Source of the DNA: JAGLOK01 sp963675575
GTDB taxonomy: Bacteria; Bacillota; Clostridia; Christensenellales; UMGS416
Length of the DNA: 64,000 bases
NCBI GenBank assembly: GCA_963675575.1
Contig: OY776378.1
Location: 1,426,001 to 1,490,000, forward strand
Direction of reading: 5' to 3'
The notes beneath the pieces were generated by a model. That model ran no database searches and had not been told where the DNA came from. It saw only the letters and a list, made by a program, of their open reading frames with translations. Positions 25,585 through 34,346 of the stretch are shown here, one piece after another. The translations under genes and the position numbers were made by a program. How positions within the stretch are numbered: position 1 is the stretch's first letter; each line of letters begins with the position of its first letter.

Positions 25585-26520
25585 ATGACTTTTTCTTCAA
25601 GCGTTCGTGAAGAGCTTGCGCATTTAAACATTGAAAAGCCATGTTGTGCGCTGTCAGAGCTCTCGGCTCTGATAAGAACATGCGCAACCATTCAAATAGG
25701 ACAAAAGCAAAAACTCATTATAAGATTTGAAACAGAAAATCCCTCTACGGCTAGAAGGATTTTCAATATTATTAAGTTTCTTTATAGCTATCATTGCGAA
25801 GTTTCAGCAAAAAAAATAGACAAACTTAGAAGCGGCCACTATTACATGGTGTCTTTAAATGATAATGACACGATTGAAGTTATATTGAAAGATACCGGAA
25901 TGATGAAGGAAAACGAAAATATATACAGTATGAGTAAAGAGATTCCTAAGGGCTTGCTTTCATCTAGCTGTTGCGCAAAAGCTTTTTTAAGAGGAAGCTT
26001 TTTGGGTGGAGGGAGCATGGGAGACCCGAACAAAAGTTACCACCTGGAGTTTGATGTCCATGATGAGCATTTGGCAAATACTATACATTCTCTATTGCAT
26101 GGATTCGAACTAAATGCTAGAATTACATTACGTAAGACAATGCATGTTGTATATATTAAGGAAGCCGAAAATATAATTGCTTTGTTTTCTTTGATAGGTG
26201 CACATTCTTCGTTACTTAAAATGGAAAACATAATGATACTTAAATCTGTGCGAAACAACGTCAACAGAGCCATGAATTTTGAAAACGCCAATTCGAACAA
26301 GTCAGTAGATGCGGCACAAAGACAGCTTCAGTGCATTAAAAAGCTTGAGAAAGCAGGTAAGCTAAAAACATTGCCTAAGTCTCTCCGTGAAGCTGCGGAA
26401 CTTCGAATTGAAAACCCTGAAAGCACATTAAGTGAACTTTCTGAAATATCAGGTAATATCACAAAATCAGGCATCAACCACAGGATGCGCAGAATAATTG
26501 AATTGGCTAAAAATTTATAA
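25585..26520 (+). CDS. whiA: WhiA DNA-binding regulator
   Basis: A 311-residue member of the WhiA family: an N-terminal LAGLIDADG-like double domain (CCAKAFLRGSFLGGGSMGDPNKSYHLEF) and a C-terminal helix-turn-helix (ESTLSELSEISGNITKSGINHRMRRI). In Streptomyces it activates sporulation septation; in Bacillus it affects division and chromosome segregation without classical regulation. yvcK, which normally separates rapZ from whiA, is absent here. Confidence 0.94.
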   Translation: MTFSSSVREELAHLNIEKPCCALSELSALIRTCATIQIGQKQKLIIRFETENPSTARRIFNIIKFLYSYHCEVSAKKIDKLRSGHYYMVSLNDNDTIEVILKDTGMMKENENIYSMSKEIPKGLLSSSCCAKAFLRGSFLGGGSMGDPNKSYHLEFDVHDEHLANTIHSLLHGFELNARITLRKTMHVVYIKEAENIIALFSLIGAHSSLLKMENIMILKSVRNNVNRAMNFENANSNKSVDAAQRQLQCIKKLEKAGKLKTLPKSLREAAELRIENPESTLSELSEISGNITKSGINHRMRRIIELAKNL

Positions 26521-26535
26521 ATAGGAAGGTGTTAT

Positions 26536-26799
26536 ATGCTTAGCAAAGAATTAACTATTAAAAATGAAGAAGGATTACAAGCTCGCCCCGCAGCTCTCTT
26601 GGTTCAGGTGGCCGGCAAGTTTCTGAGCAATATTTGGATTGAACAGGGTAGCAAAAGAGTGAATGCGAAGTCAATAATGGGTGTATTGTCTCTTAGGCTA
26701 AAGCAGGGGGATACTTTCTTTATTGTAGCGAACGGGGATGACGAGCAAAAAGCTATAGATGCGATATCAAGATTAATTGATACGGGTTCAGTTCAGTAA
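26536..26799 (+). CDS. crh: Crh-type HPr protein
   Basis: An 87-residue HPr-fold protein. Residue 15 is glutamine (GLQARPAA) in place of the phosphocarrier histidine, while the regulatory serine S46 (NAKSIMG) is kept. That is the defining pattern of Crh, which cannot pass phosphate in the sugar PTS but is phosphorylated by HprK and then acts as CcpA co-repressor. hprK lies 3 kb upstream. A canonical HPr and enzyme I must be elsewhere if a PTS exists. SD AGGAAGG precedes the ATG; dnaE begins 9 bases after it. Confidence 0.93.
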   Translation: MLSKELTIKNEEGLQARPAALLVQVAGKFLSNIWIEQGSKRVNAKSIMGVLSLRLKQGDTFFIVANGDDEQKAIDAISRLIDTGSVQ

Positions 26800-26808
26800 A
26801 TATATGAT

Positions 26809-29800
26809 ATGAATTTTACTCATCTCCACGTACACACTGAGTATTCTCTGCTCGACGGTGCTTCAAGAATAAAAGAGCTTGTTTTAAGGTGCAAAGAACT
26901 GGGAATGGACTCCATTGCTATCACTGACCATGGCGTGATGTATGGAGTAATTGACTTTTATAAAGCAGCTAAAGAGCAGGGCATAAAGCCTATTTTGGGC
27001 TGTGAGCTATATGTAGCGCCCAGAAAGCTTACCGATATGGAAAATCAAGATCGGCAGGCTGCTCACTTGGTATTGTTGGCAAAAAATATAACAGGATATA
27101 AAAATTTAATGAAGCTGTCATCAATTGGATTTGTTGACGGCTTTTATTATCGTCCTCGAGTGGATTACGACACACTAGAAAAATATAGTGAAGGTTTGAT
27201 TTGCCTTTCTGCGTGTTTGGCAGGCGACATTCCTTCCTTGCTGCTTGACGGCAGATATAATGAAGCAAAAGAACTTGCTTTGCGTCTAAAAAAAGCATTT
27301 GGGGAAGACGATTTTTATATAGAAATCCAAGATCACGGAATCATGGATCAAAAAAGAGTTAATCCCGATTTGATTCGCCTAGCTGAAGATATCAGCGTAA
27401 AACTGGTGGCGACAAATGACGTCCATTACACTTTGAAAGAGGACGCTCAGGCGCATGATGTTCTTTTATGCGTCCAGACTCAGACACAAGTGGATGATCC
27501 GAACAGAATGAGGTTTGAAACACAAGAGTTTTATTTAAAAGCTCCAGCGGAAATGGCGGAGATATTTCCGCATAGATTGGATTCGATTGAAAATACAAAT
27601 CTTATAGCGAAAAAATGTAATGTTGATTTCGAATTTGGAAAGTTTTATTTTCCCGAGTTTGATACTGATGAACCCGATAAAGCCGAATATTTAAAAAGAT
27701 TGACTCATGAAGGCCTATATAAAAAATATGAAGATGTGACACAGGATTTGCTGGACAGGCTTAATTACGAAGTTAACACGATTATCAGCATGGGATATGT
27801 CGATTACTTTTTGATAGTGTGGGACTTTTGCAGATATGCGCGTGAAATAGGCGTTGAAGTCGGGCCAGGCAGGGGAAGCGGCGCCGGCTCTCTATGCGCA
27901 TATTCACTGGGCATCACTGAAGTTGATCCTATAAAATATGATCTGATTTTTGAACGTTTTTTAAACCCCGAGCGAATTTCCATGCCTGACTTTGACATAG
28001 ACTTTTGCTATGAGAGAAGGCAGGAGATAATTGATTATGTGTTGGATAAGTATGGTGCTGATCATGTAAGCCAGATTATAACATTCGGCACAATGGCTGC
28101 CAGAGGCGCTATACGAGACGTAGGCAGAGCCTTGGGGATGGGCTATGGAGAAGTCGATAAAATCGCCAAAATGATTCCTATGCAGCTTAAGATAACTATT
28201 GACAAAGCTCTCGAAATGAATAGAGAGCTAAAAGATCTCTGTGCAGCAGATGAAGATGTGGACTACCTTGTTAACATGGCGAGAAAAGTAGAAGGTTTGC
28301 CAAGACATGCCTCCACTCATGCAGCGGGCGTTGTTATTTCAAAAGAACCAGTTGTTGAATATGTGCCGCTAAATAAAAATGGTGACGTAATTACAACTCA
28401 GTTTCCAATGGGGATAATAGAAGAACTCGGCCTTTTGAAAATGGACTTTTTGGGTCTAAGAACTTTGACTGTTATTCAAGATGCAGTGGATCTTGTTGAG
28501 ATGAACAGCGGAGAAAAGATTGATATTCACGAAATTTCTTTTGATGACCCCGCAGTGTACAAAATGATAGCAAATGCTGACACCGATGGTGTTTTTCAGC
28601 TGGAGGGAAGCGGTATGCGCTCTTTCCTAAAGGAGCTTCAGCCAGATTGCTTTGAAGACATAATAGCTGGAATATCTCTTTACCGCCCGGGTCCGATGGA
28701 CTACATTCCCAAGTACATAAAAGGCAAAAGAGATCCGTCTTCTGTAGTGTACGACCATGAATTGGTCAGAGAAACACTTGATGTTACGTATGGTTGTATG
28801 GTTTATCAGGAACAGGTGATGAAAATAGTTCGCGACCTTGCCGGATATTCATTGGGCAGAAGCGATTTGGTTCGACGCGCGATGTCTAAAAAGAAGCATG
28901 ATGTTATGCTGGAAGAAAGAAAGCATTTCGTATATGGTCTTGACGAAGGTGACGAAATTGTAATAAAAGGCGCTGTAAGAAACGGCATTCCGGAAAGCGT
29001 CGCAAATAAAATATATGACGACATGATGGACTTTGCGAATTACGCGTTTAATAAATCGCATGCGGCGGCATACGCTGTTGTGGCATATCGCACAGCTTAT
29101 CTTAAACTACATTATCCTGTTGAGTTTATGGCGGCCTTAATGAACTCTGTAATGGGTAACACAAAAAAGATAGCTTCATATATCAACTATTGCAGAAAAC
29201 ATAAAATTGAAGTGCTCCCTCCGGATATAAATAAATCCTATTCGAAATTTGCGGTTGAAGGCGCAAACATTCGTTTCTCATTGGCGGCAGTAAAAAACGT
29301 TGGCTCGAGCGCAGTGAGGGATTTGATTACAGAACGCAAAAAAAACGGAGAGTTTAAAGATATCTTTGATTTTTGTGAGCGAAGTTCGGATATAATAAAT
29401 AAAAGAATGCTTGAAAGCCTGATTAAGGCAGGGGGATTTGATTCAACCGGAATATACAGATCTAGGCTGCTTGGCGTATATGAAAGTGTTTTAGACGGAG
29501 TGCATAAAAACAAAAGCTCGAATATAAGCGGTCAGATTAATCTTTTCGGAGGAGTGGCGACATTGGCTATACCAAGGCCCAAATATCCGGAAAGTGAGAA
29601 ATTCCCCGAAAGAACACGCCTTGCGATGGAAAAAGAAGTGGCGGGAATATATATTTCAGGGCATCCTTTGCTCGAGTATAAAGAAATATTGGAAGGCTTT
29701 AAGGCGAATTCCACAATGTTTTTAGATGAAATAGATGACGAAGAGACGGATGAAAATATATCAGATAGTCAGGATTTATTGAAAGACGGGCAAATTGTCG

Positions 29801-30297
29801 ATATCGCTGGAATTATCTCGGCAAAACAAACCAAAGCGACACGTAGCAATGATATGATGGCATTTATTACACTTGAAGATTTATTTGGCGCAATAGAAGT
29901 AATAGTTTTCCCGCGTCAGTTAAGAGAGTTTTCTGCAATATTAAATAATGATAATATAATAGCTGTAAAAGGTAGGGTTTCAAATAGGGAAGGCGAAGCT
30001 GCAAAACTGGTTGCGGAAAAAATTTGGGAGCTTAAAAAAAGTTTAAAAAGCAAAGAAGAAAATACAAATTTTACAAAAAAGGTTTATATAAAAATAGATA
30101 AAGAATATAATGATGGTAAGCTTGAAGAAATAAAAGAGTGTCTGAACCAATACAAAGGAAAAAACGCAGTATATATTTATGATGAAAAAAGCGGAAAGAA
30201 ATATATTTTGGATGAAAAACTTTGGGTAGACGTTTGCGAGGGTTTTATATCGGAGCTTGAAACAATCGTTGAACAAAGTTCAATTGTGATTAGGTGA
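26809..30297 (+). CDS. dnaE: DNA polymerase III alpha subunit (DnaE)
   Basis: Replicative polymerase subunit of 1162 residues. Order: PHP domain (HLHVHTEYSLLDGASRI, residues 5-21), palm with the catalytic aspartates PDFDIDF and GPGRGSGAGSL (about residues 348-408), fingers, helix-hairpin-helix (about 830-890) and a C-terminal OB domain (DIAGIISAKQTKATRSNDMMA, about 1003 on). Its length and missing 3'-5' exonuclease domain distinguish it from PolC. Firmicutes usually have both; only DnaE is in the window. There is no clear SD before either nearby ATG (26804 out of frame, 26809 used). Confidence 0.97.
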   Translation: MNFTHLHVHTEYSLLDGASRIKELVLRCKELGMDSIAITDHGVMYGVIDFYKAAKEQGIKPILGCELYVAPRKLTDMENQDRQAAHLVLLAKNITGYKNLMKLSSIGFVDGFYYRPRVDYDTLEKYSEGLICLSACLAGDIPSLLLDGRYNEAKELALRLKKAFGEDDFYIEIQDHGIMDQKRVNPDLIRLAEDISVKLVATNDVHYTLKEDAQAHDVLLCVQTQTQVDDPNRMRFETQEFYLKAPAEMAEIFPHRLDSIENTNLIAKKCNVDFEFGKFYFPEFDTDEPDKAEYLKRLTHEGLYKKYEDVTQDLLDRLNYEVNTIISMGYVDYFLIVWDFCRYAREIGVEVGPGRGSGAGSLCAYSLGITEVDPIKYDLIFERFLNPERISMPDFDIDFCYERRQEIIDYVLDKYGADHVSQIITFGTMAARGAIRDVGRALGMGYGEVDKIAKMIPMQLKITIDKALEMNRELKDLCAADEDVDYLVNMARKVEGLPRHASTHAAGVVISKEPVVEYVPLNKNGDVITTQFPMGIIEELGLLKMDFLGLRTLTVIQDAVDLVEMNSGEKIDIHEISFDDPAVYKMIANADTDGVFQLEGSGMRSFLKELQPDCFEDIIAGISLYRPGPMDYIPKYIKGKRDPSSVVYDHELVRETLDVTYGCMVYQEQVMKIVRDLAGYSLGRSDLVRRAMSKKKHDVMLEERKHFVYGLDEGDEIVIKGAVRNGIPESVANKIYDDMMDFANYAFNKSHAAAYAVVAYRTAYLKLHYPVEFMAALMNSVMGNTKKIASYINYCRKHKIEVLPPDINKSYSKFAVEGANIRFSLAAVKNVGSSAVRDLITERKKNGEFKDIFDFCERSSDIINKRMLESLIKAGGFDSTGIYRSRLLGVYESVLDGVHKNKSSNISGQINLFGGVATLAIPRPKYPESEKFPERTRLAMEKEVAGIYISGHPLLEYKEILEGFKANSTMFLDEIDDEETDENISDSQDLLKDGQIVDIAGIISAKQTKATRSNDMMAFITLEDLFGAIEVIVFPRQLREFSAILNNDNIIAVKGRVSNREGEAAKLVAEKIWELKKSLKSKEENTNFTKKVYIKIDKEYNDGKLEEIKECLNQYKGKNAVYIYDEKSGKKYILDEKLWVDVCEGFISELETIVEQSSIVIR

Positions 30298-30304
30298 GGA
30301 TGTT

Positions 30305-30778
30305 ATGAAAAAAGCAGATGAGCATGTAGTATCGATTTTAGCCGACAACAAGATTGGCGTACTTACAAGAATAATCACAAGCGTCAGACGTGAAGGCTGT
30401 AATATTAAATCGATTACCGCCGCACGGACTACGGACAGCAATTATTCGAGAATAACAATGAATATAGAGTGCTATGATTATTTGATAGACGACGTTGTGA
30501 GCAGGATAAGAGCGTTAAATTGTGTGAAAGCTTTGATGCGTTTTGAAGACAGCAATTTCGTTGAAAGAGAATATGTAATTTTTTCTGTGCTAAATGAATG
30601 CGAAAACTCAAAAGCAATTATAAATAAATATAATGCGAAAAATATTCAAAACTGTATTTATGAATTATCAGGTGACAGAAAAACGATTTCGGAGTGTATA
30701 AATGAATTAAACCAAATTGGTGATGTTGAAATAGCAAGAACCGGATCGATAATACTTCCAATGCCAAAAGGAGAATAG
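30305..30778 (+). CDS. IlvN/IlvH-like ACT protein (orphan acetolactate synthase small subunit)
   Basis: A 157-residue protein with an N-terminal ACT domain (VVSILADNKIGVLTRIITSVRREGCNIKSI, about residues 8-37) and a C-terminal domain ending EIARTGSIIL, both in the order seen in regulatory subunits of acetolactate synthase. No catalytic ilvB gene is adjacent; it is sandwiched between dnaE (7 bases) and buk (2 bases). It could serve an unlinked IlvB or be a free ACT sensor. Confidence 0.75.
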   Translation: MKKADEHVVSILADNKIGVLTRIITSVRREGCNIKSITAARTTDSNYSRITMNIECYDYLIDDVVSRIRALNCVKALMRFEDSNFVEREYVIFSVLNECENSKAIINKYNAKNIQNCIYELSGDRKTISECINELNQIGDVEIARTGSIILPMPKGE

Positions 30779-30780
30779 AA

Positions 30781-31857
30781 ATGGAAAAGACATATAACAT
30801 ATTGGGGATAAACCCTGGCTCTACCTCCACTAAAATAGGCTTTTTTGAAAACAATAAGTCAATTGCTGAAAAAACCATACGGCATAAAAAAGAAGAATTA
30901 AGCGCTTTTGATACTTTGATTGAACAAAAACCTTTGAGGGAAAAGTGCATTTATGATTTTATGGGAGAGATAGGCCGCACATTCAATGATTTGGATGCGG
31001 TTGTAAGCCGCGGCGGAATAATAAATCCTCTTGAGAGCGGAACATATGAAGTAAATGATTTAATGTATTCTGATTTGAAGAGCAATGTCGCGCTTTTGCA
31101 CGCGTCAGCTCTTGGGGGAATCCTGGCCTATGAAATAGGTCATAGGGAGAATATACCATGCTTTGTAGTTGATCCCGTTGTTGTCGATGAGATGGACACA
31201 AGAGCCCGACTTACAGGAATGCCCGGAATAGAAAGAAAAAGCGCTTTTCACACATTGAATCAAAAAGCGGTAGCGAGAAAATATGCGAAAGACCACGGCA
31301 AAGAGTATGAGAACTGCAGGCTCATTGTGGCTCATATGGGAGGCGGAATATCAGTAGGCGCTCACAGATACGGCCGAGTGGTGGATGTGAACGATGCACT
31401 GTACGGTGAAGGCCCATTTTCGCCTGAAAGGACAGGAACACTTCCTCTTGTGGGGCTTATAAGAATGTGCTTTTCAGGAAATTATACCGAAAAAGAAGTT
31501 ATTGAACTGGTAACGACAAAAGGCGGTATGCTGGCCTATCTTGGCACGAATGATCTAAGGGTCTGCGAGAAAATGATAATGGAAGGCGATGAATTCGCCG
31601 CGCTTGTCCTCGAAACGATGGCATATCAGATTTCAAAAGAGATTGGCGCGCTTATAGCAGTGCTTGAAGGAAGAGTGGACGCCATATTGCTTACCGGTGG
31701 CCTGGCTTATTCAAACAGATTAACAGGTGAGATAAAACATAGATTGGATTCAATCGCTCCTGTTTTAACATATCCCGGCGAGATGGAAATGATTGCGTTG
31801 GCGGAAGGCGCATATAGGATTTTAAACGGTGAAGATGTTTTGAAAGTGTATGACTGA
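30781..31857 (+). CDS. buk: Butyrate kinase
   Basis: ASKHA-fold acyl kinase that makes ATP from butyryl phosphate in butyrate fermentation, or runs in reverse on short fatty acids. The 358-residue protein starts with ILGINPGSTSTKIGFF, contains VAHMGGGISVGAH and the C-terminal LTGGLAYSN, all typical of Buk and not of the longer acetate kinase. The partner phosphate butyryltransferase (ptb) is not adjacent. Branched-chain acyl kinase is an alternative, which would fit the neighbouring IlvN-like gene. Confidence 0.92.
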   Translation: MEKTYNILGINPGSTSTKIGFFENNKSIAEKTIRHKKEELSAFDTLIEQKPLREKCIYDFMGEIGRTFNDLDAVVSRGGIINPLESGTYEVNDLMYSDLKSNVALLHASALGGILAYEIGHRENIPCFVVDPVVVDEMDTRARLTGMPGIERKSAFHTLNQKAVARKYAKDHGKEYENCRLIVAHMGGGISVGAHRYGRVVDVNDALYGEGPFSPERTGTLPLVGLIRMCFSGNYTEKEVIELVTTKGGMLAYLGTNDLRVCEKMIMEGDEFAALVLETMAYQISKEIGALIAVLEGRVDAILLTGGLAYSNRLTGEIKHRLDSIAPVLTYPGEMEMIALAEGAYRILNGEDVLKVYD

Positions 31858-31884
31858 GAAATAAATATTTGTAAGCTATACAGC

Positions 31885-32478
31885 TTATTTGTCGATTTCG
31901 ATCAGATTAAGTTCTTCTGTTTGGTCGAAGGGGGATATATCGTGAGTGATAATAATTACAGTTTTATTCTTTTTAAGCATAATTTCTTTGACTGCTGTGA
32001 TTACAGTTTTTTTCAGTTCAATATTAAGACCGTTAAAGGGCTCATCCAGAAGCATTAAGCTGCTTGGATAGGATAATACGCGCGCAATCGCGACTCTTCG
32101 AGACATACCGCCACTTAGCTCGTGTGGAAATGCGTCTTGATCGTAGAGCAACTCCATATCTATTAAGTTCTTTTTTGCAATATTAACTCTTTGACAGGTT
32201 TCAATTTCTTCAGGAATAGTAAAAAGAACATTCTCCAAAACTGAATAGTAGGGGAGAAGTCTGTCTTCTTGAAAAAGATATGCAACATCTTCGGGGATTC
32301 CGATTACATTGCCGCTATAATCTTTGTCAATTCCGCTGATTATATTAAACAAGGTAGTTTTTCCGCAGCCTGAAGCACCATGAACAATATTTATTGCATT
32401 TTCTTTAAAAGATAAACTTAAATCTTTAAATACAAGCTTATCCTGATATTTTTTTGTGATATTTTCAAGTTTAATCAT
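31885..32478 (-). CDS. ABC importer ATP-binding protein (SsuB/TauB type)
   Basis: A 197-residue ATPase: Walker A GASGCGKTT (about residues 35-43), Q-loop YLFQEDRLLP, signature LSGGMSRRVAIARVL and Walker B LMLLDEPF followed by the H-loop ITHD. It is slightly shorter than the usual 240-260 residues, lacking the C-terminal tail. It overlaps the permease gene by 8 bases and is last in the minus-strand operon, converging on buk across 27 bases. Confidence 0.92.
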   Translation of the reverse strand: MIKLENITKKYQDKLVFKDLSLSFKENAINIVHGASGCGKTTLFNIISGIDKDYSGNVIGIPEDVAYLFQEDRLLPYYSVLENVLFTIPEEIETCQRVNIAKKNLIDMELLYDQDAFPHELSGGMSRRVAIARVLSYPSSLMLLDEPFNGLNIELKKTVITAVKEIMLKKNKTVIIITHDISPFDQTEELNLIEIDK

Positions 32479-33232
32479 AGCCGCCGCCTATGTACCATTT
32501 AGAATTTTTGTATAGAGAGTTCGCTATTTTCTCTATAGAAATGGAAAGCACTACAATGACAAGTGTCCAAGCAAATAAACTTTGTGTATCCAGATAAAGC
32601 TTTGTGGTGTAAAGATTGTACCCTATCGAGCGTAACGGAGCGCTAAGCACTTCAGCGGTTACCACAGACTTCCATGAAAAACCGATGCAAATTAATACCG
32701 CGGATAATATATAGTGAAGTATTGAAGGAATCTTGATGTGGGTTAAGATTTTTCTTTTTGACACTTTGTGTAGCTCTGCCATTTCTATAAGCTTCTTGTC
32801 AATGGAGAGTATGCCTTTTTGCGTGTTTGTATACATAACAGGGAAACATAAAAGGACGCATACAATAATCGGAACATAAGTAGATTTTGAATACAAAAGA
32901 ACCAAAATAATGAAAGACATCACTGGAACGGATTTTATAGTGGAAACAATCGGTTCAAGTAAAATGCTCAGCCAATTATATTTTGCGCTGATGATACCTA
33001 GTGAAAGACCTATCGCTATGGAAATAAATAGTCCGATTAGCACACGTATCAAAGTTGCAAGTACAGAAAGGTAAAAATCAGTAGTTTTTGCAAGTTCAAA
33101 AAGAGCCGACAGTGTTTGCACTGGTGAAGGCAAAAAAAGCGGCTGGTTTATTAACATGCTTGCAAGCTGCCAAATGATAATCCAAATGGCAGCTGCAATA
33201 ATTTTTTTACTTCTTGTAATAGAAGTCATCAT
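32471..33232 (-). CDS. ABC importer permease (SsuC/TauC type)
   Basis: A 253-residue BPD-type permease with about six membrane helices and the EAA loop (EMAELHKVSKRKILTHIKIPSILHY, written here in parts: EMAELHKV and KIPSILHY) that docks on the ATPase. It overlaps both neighbours: 26 bases with the binding protein gene and 8 with the ATPase gene. Confidence 0.92.
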   Translation of the reverse strand: MMTSITRSKKIIAAAIWIIIWQLASMLINQPLFLPSPVQTLSALFELAKTTDFYLSVLATLIRVLIGLFISIAIGLSLGIISAKYNWLSILLEPIVSTIKSVPVMSFIILVLLYSKSTYVPIIVCVLLCFPVMYTNTQKGILSIDKKLIEMAELHKVSKRKILTHIKIPSILHYILSAVLICIGFSWKSVVTAEVLSAPLRSIGYNLYTTKLYLDTQSLFAWTLVIVVLSISIEKIANSLYKNSKWYIGGGYD

Positions 33233-34169
33233 CAGGTAAAGCTCCTCCGACGGAAGCGGGATTATATCCGTTTAATACTTCTAGATATTGCCCGAGCACT
33301 TCCTGCAATTCATCTCCAACGATGAATGATATTCCGGATCTTGGCAATGCCGTCTTAGCGATGCCTGCGCTTGGCAAGATTCCTTGTTGAGCTATGAGTT
33401 CAGCTGCGCTTTCCATATTACTGTTTACAAAATTCACTGAAGCTTCATATTCTGTCATAAATGCTTCAACGGCCTCAGGATAGCTTTCTAAAAAACTTTT
33501 TTGAACAATCGCGACACCCATCGGCATTTTTGCTCCCTCGCCATGTATTGCTTCCCATTCAGCGTTAATATCGATTTTAACTTTAACATCCGTGTTTTTA
33601 GCAGTTACAACTGAAACGAAAGGCTCGGGAAGTATTGCGATTGAAATTTCACCGGCTGCAACCTTATTCGCAAGAGTTGCATGCTCGGGCTCATATACAA
33701 TAGTTACATCCACATTTGGCACAAGACCGTTTTCCTCAAAGATATGATTTAAGATATATTCAGGAGAAGCGCCTTGCCCGGAAGCATAGATTGTTTTGCC
33801 TCGCAAATCTTCAATAGTGCTTATTGTATCACCATTTTCCACTATATACAAAACCCCAGTTGTGTTAATTGACAATACAACTATTTCCTTATCTGTTTTA
33901 GCATACAGCACGGAAGCAAGGTTTGAAGGGACGGCACAAATATCCACTTCTTTGCTGATAACCTTAGGAATAATCTGATCGGGGGAGGTGAGTATGCTTA
34001 CCTCGTATTTGCCTTCCGACTCGTCAATTATCTTCGCCATACCCATACCTGTCGGTCCTGCAAGAGTAGCTATTTTAATAATTGGTGCATCTTCTTCCTT
34101 TGCGCAGCCGGTGGCAAGGGCTGCGACTAAGAGTATTGATGCAATTAATACTGTTAAAATTCTTTTCAT
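33207..34169 (-). CDS. ABC importer substrate-binding lipoprotein (NMT1/SsuA-like)
   Basis: A 320-residue lipoprotein: signal peptide with lipobox ATGC, lipidated cysteine C22, then the NMT1/THI5-type two-lobe fold (VSILTSPDQIIPKVISKEVDICAVPSN-type region; EDLRGKTIYASGQGASPEYIL). Relatives bind sulfonates, nitrate, pyrimidine precursors of thiamine, or taurine. No sulfonatase, thi gene or TPP riboswitch is nearby, so the ligand is unknown. SD AAGGAG lies before the ATG. It is first in the operon. Confidence 0.88.
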   Translation of the reverse strand: MKRILTVLIASILLVAALATGCAKEEDAPIIKIATLAGPTGMGMAKIIDESEGKYEVSILTSPDQIIPKVISKEVDICAVPSNLASVLYAKTDKEIVVLSINTTGVLYIVENGDTISTIEDLRGKTIYASGQGASPEYILNHIFEENGLVPNVDVTIVYEPEHATLANKVAAGEISIAILPEPFVSVVTAKNTDVKVKIDINAEWEAIHGEGAKMPMGVAIVQKSFLESYPEAVEAFMTEYEASVNFVNSNMESAAELIAQQGILPSAGIAKTALPRSGISFIVGDELQEVLGQYLEVLNGYNPASVGGALPDDDFYYKK

Positions 34170-34288
34170 TGTGAATTAACTCCTTAAAAGTTTGTGATTA
34201 ATTTAACAATATCATAAAGTTTATAAAAATGCAACCAAAAAAGTATGATATAATGTTATAATTATTAAATAATTTACATGAGAATTAG

Positions 34289-34300
34289 GAACAAATGTTT
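34289..34300 (+). promoter_or_regulatory. Candidate LexA (SOS) box at uvrB
   Basis: GAACAAATGTTT differs from the Gram-positive LexA consensus GAAC-N4-GTTC at one base. Its last two bases are the first two of the uvrB -35 box (34299-34304), the usual place for LexA repression of uvrBA in Firmicutes. Confidence 0.6.
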
Positions 34301-34326
34301 GCATATATGACTATACGTGCTATAAT
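34299..34326 (+). promoter_or_regulatory. uvrBA promoter
   Basis: TTGCAT (34299-34304), 16-base spacer, perfect TATAAT (34321-34326), followed by SD AAGGAGAAAG before the ATG at 34347. Confidence 0.8.
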
Positions 34327-34346
34327 GGCGACAAGGAGAAAGAGTA

